DNA of 64,000 nucleotides from Phyllobacterium chamaecytisi (GCF_020164455.1 NZ_JAIQWW010000010.1:122201-186200); one strand, 5' to 3'; shown: positions 11,631-20,909, counted from the first letter of the stretch. Made by a program: numbers and translations. The notes: generated by a model not told the origin, from the sequence alone.

Positions 11631-12757
11631 GCGAACCGCGCGTCCTTTTCTACGTCCAGCATCTGCTTGGCATAGGTCATCTCGCCCGCGCCAGCCGCGT
11701 AGCCGCGGCGCTCGCCGCTGACAAGTTCGATGTCACGGTGGTAACGGGTGGATCGAAGGTTTCAGGTTTTCCGGGACCCGATGTCAAATCTGTCGCATTG
11801 CCCACAGTGCTTGCGGGCAATGCCGGATTTTCAGGTCTGGCAGATGAGTTTGGTAATGCGGTTGACGATGAATTTCTGGCGCGCCGCCGCGATCTCCTGC
11901 TCGAAGCGCTTCACCAAATCAACCCATCTATGGTCATCATCGAAGCGTTCCCTTTTGGACGCAGGCAGATGCGATTCGAACTTTTGCCATTGCTGGATGC
12001 CATTAAGGCAATGTCGCCGCGGCCGAAGCTTCTGAGTTCCGTCCGTGATATCCTGCAGGAGCGCACCAAGCCCGGGCGTGATGAAGAGACGGTTCGCATC
12101 ATCAAAGCACAGTTCGACCATATCCTGGTGCATGGCGACCCGTCATTTGCAACGCTTGCCGATACGTTTCCCTTGGCAAAGGAGATCGCCGACAAGATTA
12201 TCTATACCGGTCTGGTTGCGGGCCCTGACCCGGCCGAGCCATCGGAAGTCTTTGATATCGTTGTGTCTGCCGGTGGCGGCGCCGTGGGGCTCGATCTGAT
12301 CCGCTCAAGTCTGGAAGTGGCAAAGCAATCGGCCTTCGGCGGATCCTGGTGCCTGATTACCGGACCCAATCTGCCGGAACGCGATTTCAAGGCGTTGTCG
12401 GCACAGGCACCCGGCAATGTGCGCGTCGTCCGTTTCCGCGCGGATTTTCCATCATTGCTCAAAGGAGCCGAGCTTTCAATTTCGCAGGCAGGATACAACA
12501 CGGTATGCGATATTCTGCGGGCGCAGTGCCGGTCCATCCTTGTCCCTTTCGCGGCCGGTGGCGAAACGGAACAGAGTGTACGGGCCGCACGGCTGGACAC
12601 CCTCGGCCTCGCCATCGCCTTGCCCGAAAACAGTCTCAACGCCGATATTCTCGGCAATGCCCTTGCGGCCGCGCTGGCGCAGCCAAAGCCATCATCACAT
12701 ATGCTTGATCTCGGCGGCGCCGAGCGCACGGCTGAGGTGTTGCGACACCTCCTCTAG
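11615..12757 (+). CDS. Predicted glycosyltransferase, GT28/MurG-like (380 aa)
   Basis: A paralogue of the 9164 gene. It starts VLFYVQHLLGIGHLARASR and has the C-terminal acceptor/donor segment ISQAGYNTVCDILRAQCRSI with the AGYNT motif, then a PFAAGGETEQ loop. It is soluble with no signal peptide. It overlaps the GT4 gene, so the last two glycosyltransferases are translationally coupled. ATG 11615 is the annotated start, with GAGAGCGA directly upstream; ATG 11627 is possible. The order importer, GT28-like, GT4, GT28-like suggests one transcription unit making or remodelling a short glycan. Confidence 0.82.
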   Translation: MAKTMSEPRVLFYVQHLLGIGHLARASRVAAALAADKFDVTVVTGGSKVSGFPGPDVKSVALPTVLAGNAGFSGLADEFGNAVDDEFLARRRDLLLEALHQINPSMVIIEAFPFGRRQMRFELLPLLDAIKAMSPRPKLLSSVRDILQERTKPGRDEETVRIIKAQFDHILVHGDPSFATLADTFPLAKEIADKIIYTGLVAGPDPAEPSEVFDIVVSAGGGAVGLDLIRSSLEVAKQSAFGGSWCLITGPNLPERDFKALSAQAPGNVRVVRFRADFPSLLKGAELSISQAGYNTVCDILRAQCRSILVPFAAGGETEQSVRAARLDTLGLAIALPENSLNADILGNALAAALAQPKPSSHMLDLGGAERTAEVLRHLL

Positions 12758-12960
12758 GCAGGCAATGTCCCTCAGCGACAGCACCACAACCAGATGCCGA
12801 CGCCTGCCAATTGACAACGCGACCTTCCGTCCCCATGTCGTATAGCCTTCACGAACCCGATGCTGTAGGCTGGGACGATTCAATCATGGAGTTCGTCCAT
12901 GTACTCTTCAAACGTTTCAGTATTTGAAATTCCAGCTGAATTCACAGCCCACGGTCGCCC

Positions 12961-15675
12961 ATGGAAACAAGTCTAACACGCTATATCTGGTCGAACACGC
13001 GGCTGCAGCAGATATGGATTCTGTTCGTCGTAGCTGTCTCGATGATTCCGTATTTCATGTCTTTCGACCTGCCAAAACAGATCGTCAACGGTCCCATCCA
13101 GGGTAACGGTTTCGAGACCCCGGGCGCGACGCGCACCTTCATGCATCTCGAATATGACGTCCCCGCTTTCGGCAAGGTGGTGTTTTTCGACGGCCTTGAA
13201 CTCACGCGTTTCCAGACATTGATGGCGTTGAGCCTGGTTTTCCTGCTGCTCGTCATCATCAACGGTTTGTTCAAGCTTTATATCAACACCTACAAGGGCC
13301 GTCTCGGCGAGCGCATGTTGCGACGAATTCGCTTCGAGTTGATTGACCGCGTGCTGCGTTTTCCGCCGGCGCAATTCAAGCGGGTAAAATCCGCGGAAAT
13401 TGCGACGATGATCAAGGATGAAGTCGAACCCATGGGCGGTTTCACCGGGGACGCCTTCGTTCAGCCGGCATTGTTAGGCGGACAAGCTATCACGGCTCTC
13501 GTCTTCATCATCATGCAGAATTTCTGGCTTGGTATGATTGCCGCAGGCATTGTCGCGGTCCAGGGCGTGGTCATTCCCCGCATGCGCAAACGGTTGCTTG
13601 AACTCGGACGCCAACGTCAGCTCACGGCGCGCGAACTGTCTGGCCGTGTGGGTGAGATCGTCGATGGCATTGGTACCATTCACGGTAATGACACATCGAA
13701 CTTCGAACGGGCCGACATCGCCTCGCGTTTGGGCCTGATCTTCTCGATACGGTACGATCTTTATCAATGGAAGTTCCTGGTCAAATTCATCAACAATTTC
13801 CTCGCACAGGTCACTCCGTTTCTATTCTATTCGATCGGTGGCTTTCTGGCGTTGCAGGGAAGACTCGATATCGGCCAGCTCGTTGCCGTCATCAATGCCT
13901 ACAAGGACCTGCCGGGGCCGTTGAAAGAGCTGATCGATTGGGACCAGGCCCGTCAGGATGTCCAGGTCAAGTACAACCAGGTGGTAGAACAGTTCAACGT
14001 CGACATGCTCGTTGATCCAAGAATCCAGGCTCTGGCGCCCGATCCCGTCAACCGCCTTGAGCATTCGCTGCACGCGGTCAACCTGACACTTTCCGATGAC
14101 AGCGGTGCGCCCTTGCTCAGACATGTCACGCTGGAGATCAAACCGGGCGAGACTGCCGCCATCGTTGGCAACAGCGGAAGCGGCGCCGAGGCCCTTGCCG
14201 AAGCCTTCGCACGCCTTATCTGGCCGGAGCAGGGTCGCATCACCATCGATGGCAAAGACATCCTCGAACTGCCAGAATCAGTAACCGGCCGCCGCATCGC
14301 CTATGCGGCATCCGATACCTACTTCTTCCACGGAACCTTGCGCGATAATCTGCTTTATGGCCTCAAGCATGCGCCCCTGACCAAGGTCGAGTATGAAGGA
14401 GCGAAAGCTGCGAAGAACAAATGGAACATCAACGAAGCGCGCCGCGCGGGCAATCCCGAACTCGACGTTAACAGCGACTGGGTCGATTACGTCTCCGCGG
14501 GCGTGACAGGGCCCGACGATCTATTCAAGGTGGTGCGTCCGGTACTCGATGCCGTTCTGATTTCCCAGGACATTCTCGACATGGCGCTGCGTTCTAATGT
14601 CGACATCAAGACACACGCTGATCTGACCGATCGCATTGTCGAATTGCGTCAGGCGCTGCGCAAACGATTGAAGAAGGAAGATCTCGACGATCTCGTCGTT
14701 CCGTTCAAGCTGGATGAATATAATCCTCAAGCCACCGTTGGTGAAAATCTGCTGTTCGGCAGCATGAGACGTCCGATGATGACGAACCGCAAACTGGCCG
14801 CACATCCCTATTTCCGCTCGGTGTTGCGTGAGAACGACCTTTACATCGATCTCTACAATATGGGTCTGGAGATCGCGGCCAATGCCGTCGAGCTCTTCGA
14901 GGATCTGCCGCCGGATCATCCGTTCTTCCAGCAGCTGACCTTCATGACCGCCGATGACATCCCGGCCTATCAGGTGTTGCTGCAAAAATTGCAGGGCCGC
15001 GGTATCGACGCGGCGTCGGCAGACGAACGAACAAGCATAATCCGCCTGAGCTTCTCCTACATCGAGCCAAGGCATCGCTTTGGTCTTCTGAACAGCCAGC
15101 TCATGGCCAAGATCGTCGATGCGCGCGCACGTTTCCACCAGAATATGCCGGACGATCTCAAAGCAGTCATTGAACGCTATGATCCTGAACGTTTTATCTC
15201 AACGGCCACGCTTCTCGATAATGTCCTTTTCGGCAGGATCGGCTTCACCCAGGCCGATGGTTCGGATCGCCTACGCACCATTTTGCGCGACCTGTTCGAC
15301 CGTCTCGGACTGTTCGAAAGCGTCCTTTCGATTGGCATGGATTTCGATGTCGGATCAGGTGGCAAGCGATTGACCAATGTGCAGCGACAGAAGCTCAATG
15401 TTGCCAGAGCCCTGCTCAAGCGTGCTGACTACGTGATATTCAATCGTCCACTGCCCGCGCTTGATCAACGCGTGCAAGACCACATCACACACAACATCAT
15501 GGAGGACCTGCACGAAGAGGGCCACGCGCCTGCGATCATCTGGGTTCTGTCAAACACTGCACTTGCCAATCTGTTCGATCGCGTGATTGTATTCGACAAG
15601 GGAACACTGGTCGAAGATGGAACACACGCGACTCTCCTTGAGAAAAACGGTATATTCAAGGAGCTGGTGTCATAA
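12961..15675 (+). CDS. ABC-exporter-like membrane protein with degenerate, expanded ATPase domain (904 aa)
   Basis: Residues ~15-330 form a type-I exporter membrane domain with hydrophobic segments from IWILFVVAVSMIPYF to FLFYSIGGFLAL. The nucleotide-binding part is abnormal. Walker A reads GNSGSGAEAL, so the P-loop Lys-Ser/Thr is Ala-Glu. Walker B reads YVIFNRPLPALD, lacking the Asp-Glu pair. The H-loop His is replaced (VLSNTALANLFD). The segment between the Q-loop and signature regions is expanded by about 300 residues and repeats the post-Q-loop motif three times (TLRDNLLYG, TVGENLLFG, TLLDNVLFG). It probably does not hydrolyse ATP in the normal way. It lies directly upstream of the cyclic-nucleotide-binding gene. 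No good ribosome site precedes ATG 12961. Confidence 0.82.
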   Translation: METSLTRYIWSNTRLQQIWILFVVAVSMIPYFMSFDLPKQIVNGPIQGNGFETPGATRTFMHLEYDVPAFGKVVFFDGLELTRFQTLMALSLVFLLLVIINGLFKLYINTYKGRLGERMLRRIRFELIDRVLRFPPAQFKRVKSAEIATMIKDEVEPMGGFTGDAFVQPALLGGQAITALVFIIMQNFWLGMIAAGIVAVQGVVIPRMRKRLLELGRQRQLTARELSGRVGEIVDGIGTIHGNDTSNFERADIASRLGLIFSIRYDLYQWKFLVKFINNFLAQVTPFLFYSIGGFLALQGRLDIGQLVAVINAYKDLPGPLKELIDWDQARQDVQVKYNQVVEQFNVDMLVDPRIQALAPDPVNRLEHSLHAVNLTLSDDSGAPLLRHVTLEIKPGETAAIVGNSGSGAEALAEAFARLIWPEQGRITIDGKDILELPESVTGRRIAYAASDTYFFHGTLRDNLLYGLKHAPLTKVEYEGAKAAKNKWNINEARRAGNPELDVNSDWVDYVSAGVTGPDDLFKVVRPVLDAVLISQDILDMALRSNVDIKTHADLTDRIVELRQALRKRLKKEDLDDLVVPFKLDEYNPQATVGENLLFGSMRRPMMTNRKLAAHPYFRSVLRENDLYIDLYNMGLEIAANAVELFEDLPPDHPFFQQLTFMTADDIPAYQVLLQKLQGRGIDAASADERTSIIRLSFSYIEPRHRFGLLNSQLMAKIVDARARFHQNMPDDLKAVIERYDPERFISTATLLDNVLFGRIGFTQADGSDRLRTILRDLFDRLGLFESVLSIGMDFDVGSGGKRLTNVQRQKLNVARALLKRADYVIFNRPLPALDQRVQDHITHNIMEDLHEEGHAPAIIWVLSNTALANLFDRVIVFDKGTLVEDGTHATLLEKNGIFKELVS

Positions 15676-15692
15676 GGGGAACAGGAGATCTT

Positions 15693-15773
15693 TTGAGAAT
15701 TCAGCTTTACGCCCGTCTGGCTGAAATTATCGAAAAGTCTCTATCAGGGGGTGGTGGACGTTCATGCTGCTGA
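15693..15773 (+). CDS. Possible 26-residue leader/linker peptide
   Basis: A TTG-initiated frame with AGGAG about six bases upstream encodes 26 residues (LRIQLYARLAEIIEKSLSGG, then a short Gly/Cys end). It overlaps the start of the cyclic-nucleotide-binding gene, its stop lying at 15771-15773 just inside that gene. It may act only to couple translation from the ABC-like gene to the receptor gene. There is no homology evidence; it may not be expressed. Confidence 0.25.
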   Translation: MRIQLYARLAEIIEKSLSGGGGRSCC

Positions 15774-16228
15774 AAGATGAAGTTGAAATGTTGCGGCGGG
15801 TACCGCTGTTTTCGGGCGTTGCGCCAGCCAAGCTCAAGCTTCTGGCCTTCACATCCGAGCGCGTCAGCTACAAATCCGGCCAGATCCTGTTTCGCCAGGG
15901 TGATCCAGCCGATGCAGCCTATGTCATCCTCACTGGCGGTGCTGATATTCTGTCAGATTCCCCCAGCGGTGAAATCAAGGTTGCGGAGATAGAGCACGAT
16001 TCCATCGTCGGTGAAATCGCAATCCTCTGTGACGTTTCGCGAACTGCGACGGTCCGGGCAAACTCCGCACTCGAGGCCTTGCGCATCAGCAAGGATCACT
16101 TTCTCAAGCTCCTGAGTGACTATCCGGAGATGACCATCGAGATCATGCGTGTTCTTGCCGACCGCCTGAGCCACACAACAACCGAACTCAGCGAAGCGCG
16201 CAGCAAGCAGAAGCAGGCGGCGAAATAG
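15764..16228 (+). CDS. Stand-alone cyclic-nucleotide-binding protein (154 aa)
   Basis: A single CRP-type cNMP-binding beta-barrel without a DNA-binding domain. The phosphate-binding cassette reads GEIAILCDVSRTATVRA, with both the Glu that holds the ribose and the Arg that holds the cyclic phosphate in place, so real cAMP/cGMP binding is likely. The N-terminal FSGVAPAKLKLLAF and GQILFRQGDPADAAYVI segments are standard for the family. It lies 88 bases after the degenerate ABC protein and probably forms an operon with it. With cyclases at 599 and 21074, the simplest reading is a cytoplasmic receptor relaying cNMP to the ABC-like protein; that link is inference. Confidence 0.88.
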   Translation: MLLKDEVEMLRRVPLFSGVAPAKLKLLAFTSERVSYKSGQILFRQGDPADAAYVILTGGADILSDSPSGEIKVAEIEHDSIVGEIAILCDVSRTATVRANSALEALRISKDHFLKLLSDYPEMTIEIMRVLADRLSHTTTELSEARSKQKQAAK

Positions 16229-16260
16229 CGGGGCTCAGCTGATGCTGCCTTCACCTGCCT

Positions 16261-18030
16261 TCAATCATCGGCTGACTGGTCTTCGTTGCGCGTGATTGAC
16301 CCGCTGGTGAGATTGATCCGGAAGTCACGCGAGGGCAGGTCCGACAGATATTGCCCCATCATGCGGAACAGGCGCGCGAATTTTTCCTGAGCGCCGCCAG
16401 TCTCAAGTGCGCAAGAGCTTGCGTACATCTCGATCAGCAAACGATAGGCCGCAAGCCGATCCGGCGATATGCGATCCAATGCCAGTTCACTGCCCATACG
16501 CAGCCGATACCAATCGCCAAGCAGACTGAGTACCGGGATAAAATCAAGCTGTCCAAGCGCGTTTGCACTATAATCGCCAGAGGTTTTGAAGGCGCGTTGC
16601 GCTTGAACAACTGCCTCGGCGTTCTCGATCGGAACTGCCTGCTCCCATTGGCTGAGCACGTACAAATCGCCAAGATTGAGCCGCGACATGGTTCTCGCCA
16701 TGTTGTTGGGCCATTCGCGGCGCAAATAGCGATGCACAACCAGCTGGTCCATATGTTCCGACAGGAAATCTCCATAATCAGTGGCATCCAGCATACGACC
16801 GGTGTTCTTGCCTGTGACATTGATCTCGGTACGATATTGTCGATTGATGACAGGGTCGACCGGCAGGTGCTCGATGCTGACCGTTTCAACCCTTAACTCT
16901 GTATTGCCCAGCGTTACCACCTTGAAGGCCGGTGGAAAGGCTGCAAGCGACGGCACGCCGATATTGACGAGGAAATCTTTGCCGCGGCGCACCAGCGCCG
17001 TATCATTGATGTGAAGATGCCCGCTGAAATGAACGCCGATGCCTGCATGAATGGCCGCACGCGCCACCGCATCTGTCGGTGTCCGTTTCGTGGATATCGT
17101 TTCACCTATCAGCGACCGCTCGTCCTCTGCTGTGCCATTGAGCATATCCAGTAGCGGATAGTGCGAGAATGTCAGCAGCCGCTTGCCGTCTCGCCTGGCT
17201 CTCTCGGCCACATCTTTCGCCCAATGCAAGACGAAGCGCTTGTGCTTGAGCAATGCATTCCAGCCGGCATTGGTGCTGTCGAAGAATGCCCCCGCATCCC
17301 CTTTGGCAAAGACACCGTTGCGCGGCTCGAACACATTGGCATCGATCATCAAAAGCCAGAGATCCGCAACCGGTTCGACCAGATAGGACGCATCCATTAA
17401 CCGATACTCATTCAGTCCGTCATCCGAACACACGCAATAAAGCCGCTTCGCTGGATCGTCATGGATCCCGAACGGTGTCTCCCAATACAAATCCGATGGC
17501 CTGCGAAAGAAGCCGATATCCGGCAAGGCCAGCAATCCAGCGGGGTATCCCGAGCAATACATCTTGTTGGTAACCACCATACCGTCTGCATCGTCATCGA
17601 CGAATTCATCGTCGCTGGCGACGATCGTATAGGTGCCATCGGGATTAAGCAGGCGTTTGGCGTGGTGCTTGCCATCCGGGCCGAAGATATCGTGGTTGCC
17701 GGGGGTAGCAATAAAAACAACTCCGTGTTCGCGGGTGTAGCTGTCAAGTAGGTGCCGCAACGCTTCAAGCGTCGCAATCTGGCCGTCATCGGAATAGTCG
17801 CCGAGCAGAACGGCATATTTGATGCCGCGGGTCACGACCTCGTCCAGGGCCCCTCGCAGAGCATAGTAGCTCTCGTTGAACACCCGGGTAGAGCGCACCG
17901 TGTCGGTCAGCCGTCGCGCTGTCATTTTGCGCCCGCCAACATCGATGCCGTCGAAATCATAGTCCCCATAAAGATCGTGGAAATGCGCATCGGCGATGAC
18001 AGCAATCGGCGGAAACGTCAAAGAAGACAT
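16261..18030 (-). CDS. Calcineurin-like metallophosphoesterase (589 aa)
   Basis: The di-metal phosphoesterase motifs appear in order: ADAHFHD (residues ~12-18), GDYSDDG (~97), GNHDIF (~131), SHYP (~300) and GHLH (~340). The core is followed by a ~200-residue C-terminal extension with no recognised domain. No signal peptide is seen, so it should be cytoplasmic. Many members hydrolyse cyclic nucleotides or phosphodiesters; its place among two cyclases and a cNMP receptor makes cNMP phosphodiesterase an attractive but unproven role. It is convergent with the receptor gene (33-base gap) and divergent from the hydrolase at 18246, with an AT-rich 215-base region between. Confidence 0.87.
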   Translation of the reverse strand: MSSLTFPPIAVIADAHFHDLYGDYDFDGIDVGGRKMTARRLTDTVRSTRVFNESYYALRGALDEVVTRGIKYAVLLGDYSDDGQIATLEALRHLLDSYTREHGVVFIATPGNHDIFGPDGKHHAKRLLNPDGTYTIVASDDEFVDDDADGMVVTNKMYCSGYPAGLLALPDIGFFRRPSDLYWETPFGIHDDPAKRLYCVCSDDGLNEYRLMDASYLVEPVADLWLLMIDANVFEPRNGVFAKGDAGAFFDSTNAGWNALLKHKRFVLHWAKDVAERARRDGKRLLTFSHYPLLDMLNGTAEDERSLIGETISTKRTPTDAVARAAIHAGIGVHFSGHLHINDTALVRRGKDFLVNIGVPSLAAFPPAFKVVTLGNTELRVETVSIEHLPVDPVINRQYRTEINVTGKNTGRMLDATDYGDFLSEHMDQLVVHRYLRREWPNNMARTMSRLNLGDLYVLSQWEQAVPIENAEAVVQAQRAFKTSGDYSANALGQLDFIPVLSLLGDWYRLRMGSELALDRISPDRLAAYRLLIEMYASSCALETGGAQEKFARLFRMMGQYLSDLPSRDFRINLTSGSITRNEDQSADD

Positions 18031-18245
18031 GAATCATCCGTTCCGTGGTGAAGAAAGTCGGCAGATTTATACGTTTGTATCAATAATTGTCATAAAGCTT
18101 AAAATCCAAATCGCTATCGCTTACATATGATCTGACGCAGATTTTTATTGCGCCGCTGCTAAATTAATCGAAATCCAAGCCTCGCATAAGGATTGCAGTT
18201 TGGATACGATGCCCTGAAAAAGGGGAATTGGGTGTAAAGAGCATA

Positions 18246-19076
18246 ATGAACGACGAAGTGTTTCGGGTGAAATTCTGGGGAACGCGGGGAAGCGTCTCCG
18301 TATCGGGTCCCGATTTCAAAAGGTATGGCGGCAATACCGCATGTATCGAAGTTCAATGCGGCAAGCACCGGATGATCTTCGACGCCGGTTCCGGCATAAG
18401 GCAGGCGGGCGATGCTTTGGCACTGGAAGGCGTTGACCACCTCGACATCTTCTATACCCATTGTCATTACGACCATATCATTGGCCTCCCCTACTTTATG
18501 CCGCTTTACAATCCGATGATGAATGTGCGGCTGTGGTCCGGTCATCTGGCCGGGATCATGACGACGCGTGAAATGGTCAAGCAGTTCATGCGCCCGCCGT
18601 GGTTTCCTGTCGAGCCCGAAATCTGCAAGGCCAGTCTCGCTTTTCGCGATTTTCGTTCCGGCGACGTGCTGACACCATTTGACGGGGTCACGATCCGCAC
18701 CGGCAGCCTTAATCATCCGGGCGGTTGCATCGGCTACCGCGTTGAATTTGCTGGCCGAGTCCTGGCGTTGATCTATGATACCGAGCATGAAGCCGGCAAG
18801 CTTGACCCGGTCGTTCTGACGCTCATCAAAGACGCCGATCTCGTCGTCTATGACTGCACCTACACAGAAGACGAGATGCCGCGGCGTTTCGGCTATGGCC
18901 ATTCGACGTGGCAGCATGGCGCCCTCTTGGCGCAGGCAGCCAGGATCGGCAGACTGGCGCTGTTTCATCACGCGCCGGATCGCACGGATGACGAACTCGA
19001 CGAATTCGAGCGCCTGGCGAAAGAACGCTTTGCCGGCGCCTTTGCCGCGCGGGATTTTCAGGTGATCGATCTTTAG
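18246..19076 (+). CDS. MBL-fold metallo-hydrolase (276 aa)
   Basis: Metallo-beta-lactamase-fold enzyme. The N-terminal FWGTRGSVSVSG and YGGNTACIEV are followed by the zinc-binding THCHYDHIIGL (HxHxDH), a further His in SLNHPGGCIGYR, Asp in LIYDTEH, and His in FHHAP. This layout matches the RNase Z/PhnP-like branch acting on phosphodiesters, which also includes some cyclic-nucleotide phosphodiesterases. The start is uncertain: ATG 18246 (weak AAAGAG five bases before) or TTG 18228. It ends in a four-base TTAG overlap with the convergent deacetylase gene. Substrate unproven. Confidence 0.85.
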   Translation: MNDEVFRVKFWGTRGSVSVSGPDFKRYGGNTACIEVQCGKHRMIFDAGSGIRQAGDALALEGVDHLDIFYTHCHYDHIIGLPYFMPLYNPMMNVRLWSGHLAGIMTTREMVKQFMRPPWFPVEPEICKASLAFRDFRSGDVLTPFDGVTIRTGSLNHPGGCIGYRVEFAGRVLALIYDTEHEAGKLDPVVLTLIKDADLVVYDCTYTEDEMPRRFGYGHSTWQHGALLAQAARIGRLALFHHAPDRTDDELDEFERLAKERFAGAFAARDFQVIDL

Positions 19077-19825
19077 AGCAATCCCCGCAGCGAAACCCAG
19101 CGACCAGCCGGCGTTGCCGCCACCACTGCGAACAATCTCCGCAAAAACTCCCAGGCGGATTCATCATGCACAAGATGGTGCGTCAGGATGCCGACAGGCT
19201 CATCGTGGCTCCTGAAGCGCAGCCGCAACTCCCTGACGATCGCTTCAACCAATTGCCCATGGTCCCTGCAGCCTCGCGTTCCGTGCCAGTCCATCAGATC
19301 AACATGCGCGTTGATGACCGGAAGGACAGCCGTGAACGTCTCGTTTGGCCGACCGAAAACCGATAGTGCCTTGAAACCGAGATTTGCCAATTCCTTCAGG
19401 AGCAACGGATCGATCCGGTTCCATGGCGGCACCAGCACCGGTACGAAGCGGTCGGGAAACAGTTTTCCAAGCAGTCTATATCCTTCACCCAGTTCCGCCG
19501 ACATCACAGAAAGCGCTCGATGCGGTCCGAGCTCCTGCTTTTTCTCGTTTGCCGCTGCGTGATTTTCGTGCGACCAGCCGTGCACCGCGACAGTCACACC
19601 GACTTCGCCCGCCAATCGTCGGGCAAGCGGCTCTTGCACATAGGCAGGGACTACGGCGAGCGTCAGCGGGACCTGGTACTCCTCGCGCAACACCAGAAGC
19701 CGTTCCAGCGCAGCGGTCGGCGCGACCGCGTCATCGTCGCGCAGCCAAAATCGGGCAATGCGATTGGCTTTTGTCCAGCGCGCGAGCTCCTCTCGCAATG
19801 GCTGCCATGCGGCTTCATCCATCAT
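19073..19825 (-). CDS. Polysaccharide-deacetylase-like protein (250 aa)
   Basis: The protein resembles NodB-fold carbohydrate esterases. It has ARFWLRDDDAV with the catalytic/metal Asp cluster, VHGWSHENHAA with the H-x3-H metal pair, LVPPWNRI, and a late ILTHHLVHDE. No signal peptide is visible, so it may act on a cytoplasmic lipid-linked glycan, unlike secreted chitooligosaccharide deacetylases. It starts inside the end of the upstream glycosyltransferase gene (11-base overlap) and is therefore coupled to it. Likely role: removing acetyl groups from the glycan this locus makes. Confidence 0.8.
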   Translation of the reverse strand: MMDEAAWQPLREELARWTKANRIARFWLRDDDAVAPTAALERLLVLREEYQVPLTLAVVPAYVQEPLARRLAGEVGVTVAVHGWSHENHAAANEKKQELGPHRALSVMSAELGEGYRLLGKLFPDRFVPVLVPPWNRIDPLLLKELANLGFKALSVFGRPNETFTAVLPVINAHVDLMDWHGTRGCRDHGQLVEAIVRELRLRFRSHDEPVGILTHHLVHDESAWEFLRRLFAVVAATPAGRWVSLRGLL

Positions 19826-20909
19826 GCACCATATATTTCCGCAACAGCTGGCCCAGCCGCTTTGACGCAATCTCGAGCGATCGCTCTTCCATTACAAAAC
19901 GTCGTCCCGCCCGTCCCATGGAAAGGCGGCGGTCCTCATTGTCAATCATCTGCACAATGGCATCGGCAAAGGTGCTTATATCCCCAGCCGGCGTCAAGCT
20001 ACCCGTCACGCCGTCCTTGACCACCTCGGGCACCCCCGCGGTCTTTTGTGCCACAACCGGCAATCCCGCCGCCTGCGCTTCCAGATAGGCAATGCCGTAG
20101 GCTTCGCCCGTCCCCGGCCAGACAAAGGTACCACCACGATAAAGCAAATCCACAACTTCCCCGGCCCGCTTTTCGCCCAGCCATTCGATGCGTTCGGCGT
20201 CAAACGCCGCAAACATCGCCTTCACTGCCACGCGCTCCGGTCCATCGCCTATAACGCTCAGTTTCCACGGCTTCTCCCCGAGCAAGGCCAGTGCCTCGGC
20301 GAGCATACGATAGCTTTCGAGCTTGTCGCCCGCCCGCATCATGGCGATCGTCACCAGTCGGTGCGGGTCATTCGCTGCGGGTTCGGCACGAAACGCCGAT
20401 GCATCGATAAAGGGCTGCAGCCGCGCTAACCGCGCCTCGGGATAATGTGCGGCCAGTCCGACCGCGTCGCGCTTGGTCAAACAGATGTTGACTGCCGCTT
20501 GGCGCACTGAATCCACCACCACGGACTGCAACTCGGCCCAGCCGCCGTCATCTCGCCGCTTCGAATAGGACGCTTCAGCGGTGACATAGGGAATACCCAG
20601 CGCAGCGGCGAGCGGCGGGCCGATCAGGTCAGGCGCTTTATAGTAAGGATGATAGCAGAACCATAGATCAGGCTTTCCCTCGCGCCGCCATTGCCGTGAC
20701 AACCGCTCGATCTCCTGTTTTGCCAGTTCTGCAACGCGTTCGCGTCCGGCAGCTTCGGGCGTCGCCGTAAAGCTGCGCAACTGCGATATCACGTCGACAT
20801 CGTAACCCGCCAATTCAAGCGCGGCCACAAGCAATCTCGCCATCTGCCGATCGCCGGATGGCACCGGATGACTGGGTGATTTCAGCGGGGCATAGAAGGC
20901 GATCTGCAT
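19815..20909 (-). CDS. Glycosyltransferase family 4 (364 aa)
   Basis: A GT-B glycosyltransferase. The N-terminus MQIAFYAPLKSPSHPVPSGD and the C-terminal YRGGTFVWPGTGEAYGIAYL, with GEAYGIAYLEAQAAGLPVV around it, carry the E-x7-E donor motif. The start was moved to ATG 20909 from 20927 because AAAGAGA lies six bases before it and the GT fold begins there. It forms a two-gene minus-strand operon with the deacetylase. It may add a sugar to the glycan built by the plus-strand glycosyltransferases. Confidence 0.83.
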   Translation of the reverse strand: MQIAFYAPLKSPSHPVPSGDRQMARLLVAALELAGYDVDVISQLRSFTATPEAAGRERVAELAKQEIERLSRQWRREGKPDLWFCYHPYYKAPDLIGPPLAAALGIPYVTAEASYSKRRDDGGWAELQSVVVDSVRQAAVNICLTKRDAVGLAAHYPEARLARLQPFIDASAFRAEPAANDPHRLVTIAMMRAGDKLESYRMLAEALALLGEKPWKLSVIGDGPERVAVKAMFAAFDAERIEWLGEKRAGEVVDLLYRGGTFVWPGTGEAYGIAYLEAQAAGLPVVAQKTAGVPEVVKDGVTGSLTPAGDISTFADAIVQMIDNEDRRLSMGRAGRRFVMEERSLEIASKRLGQLLRKYMVHDG

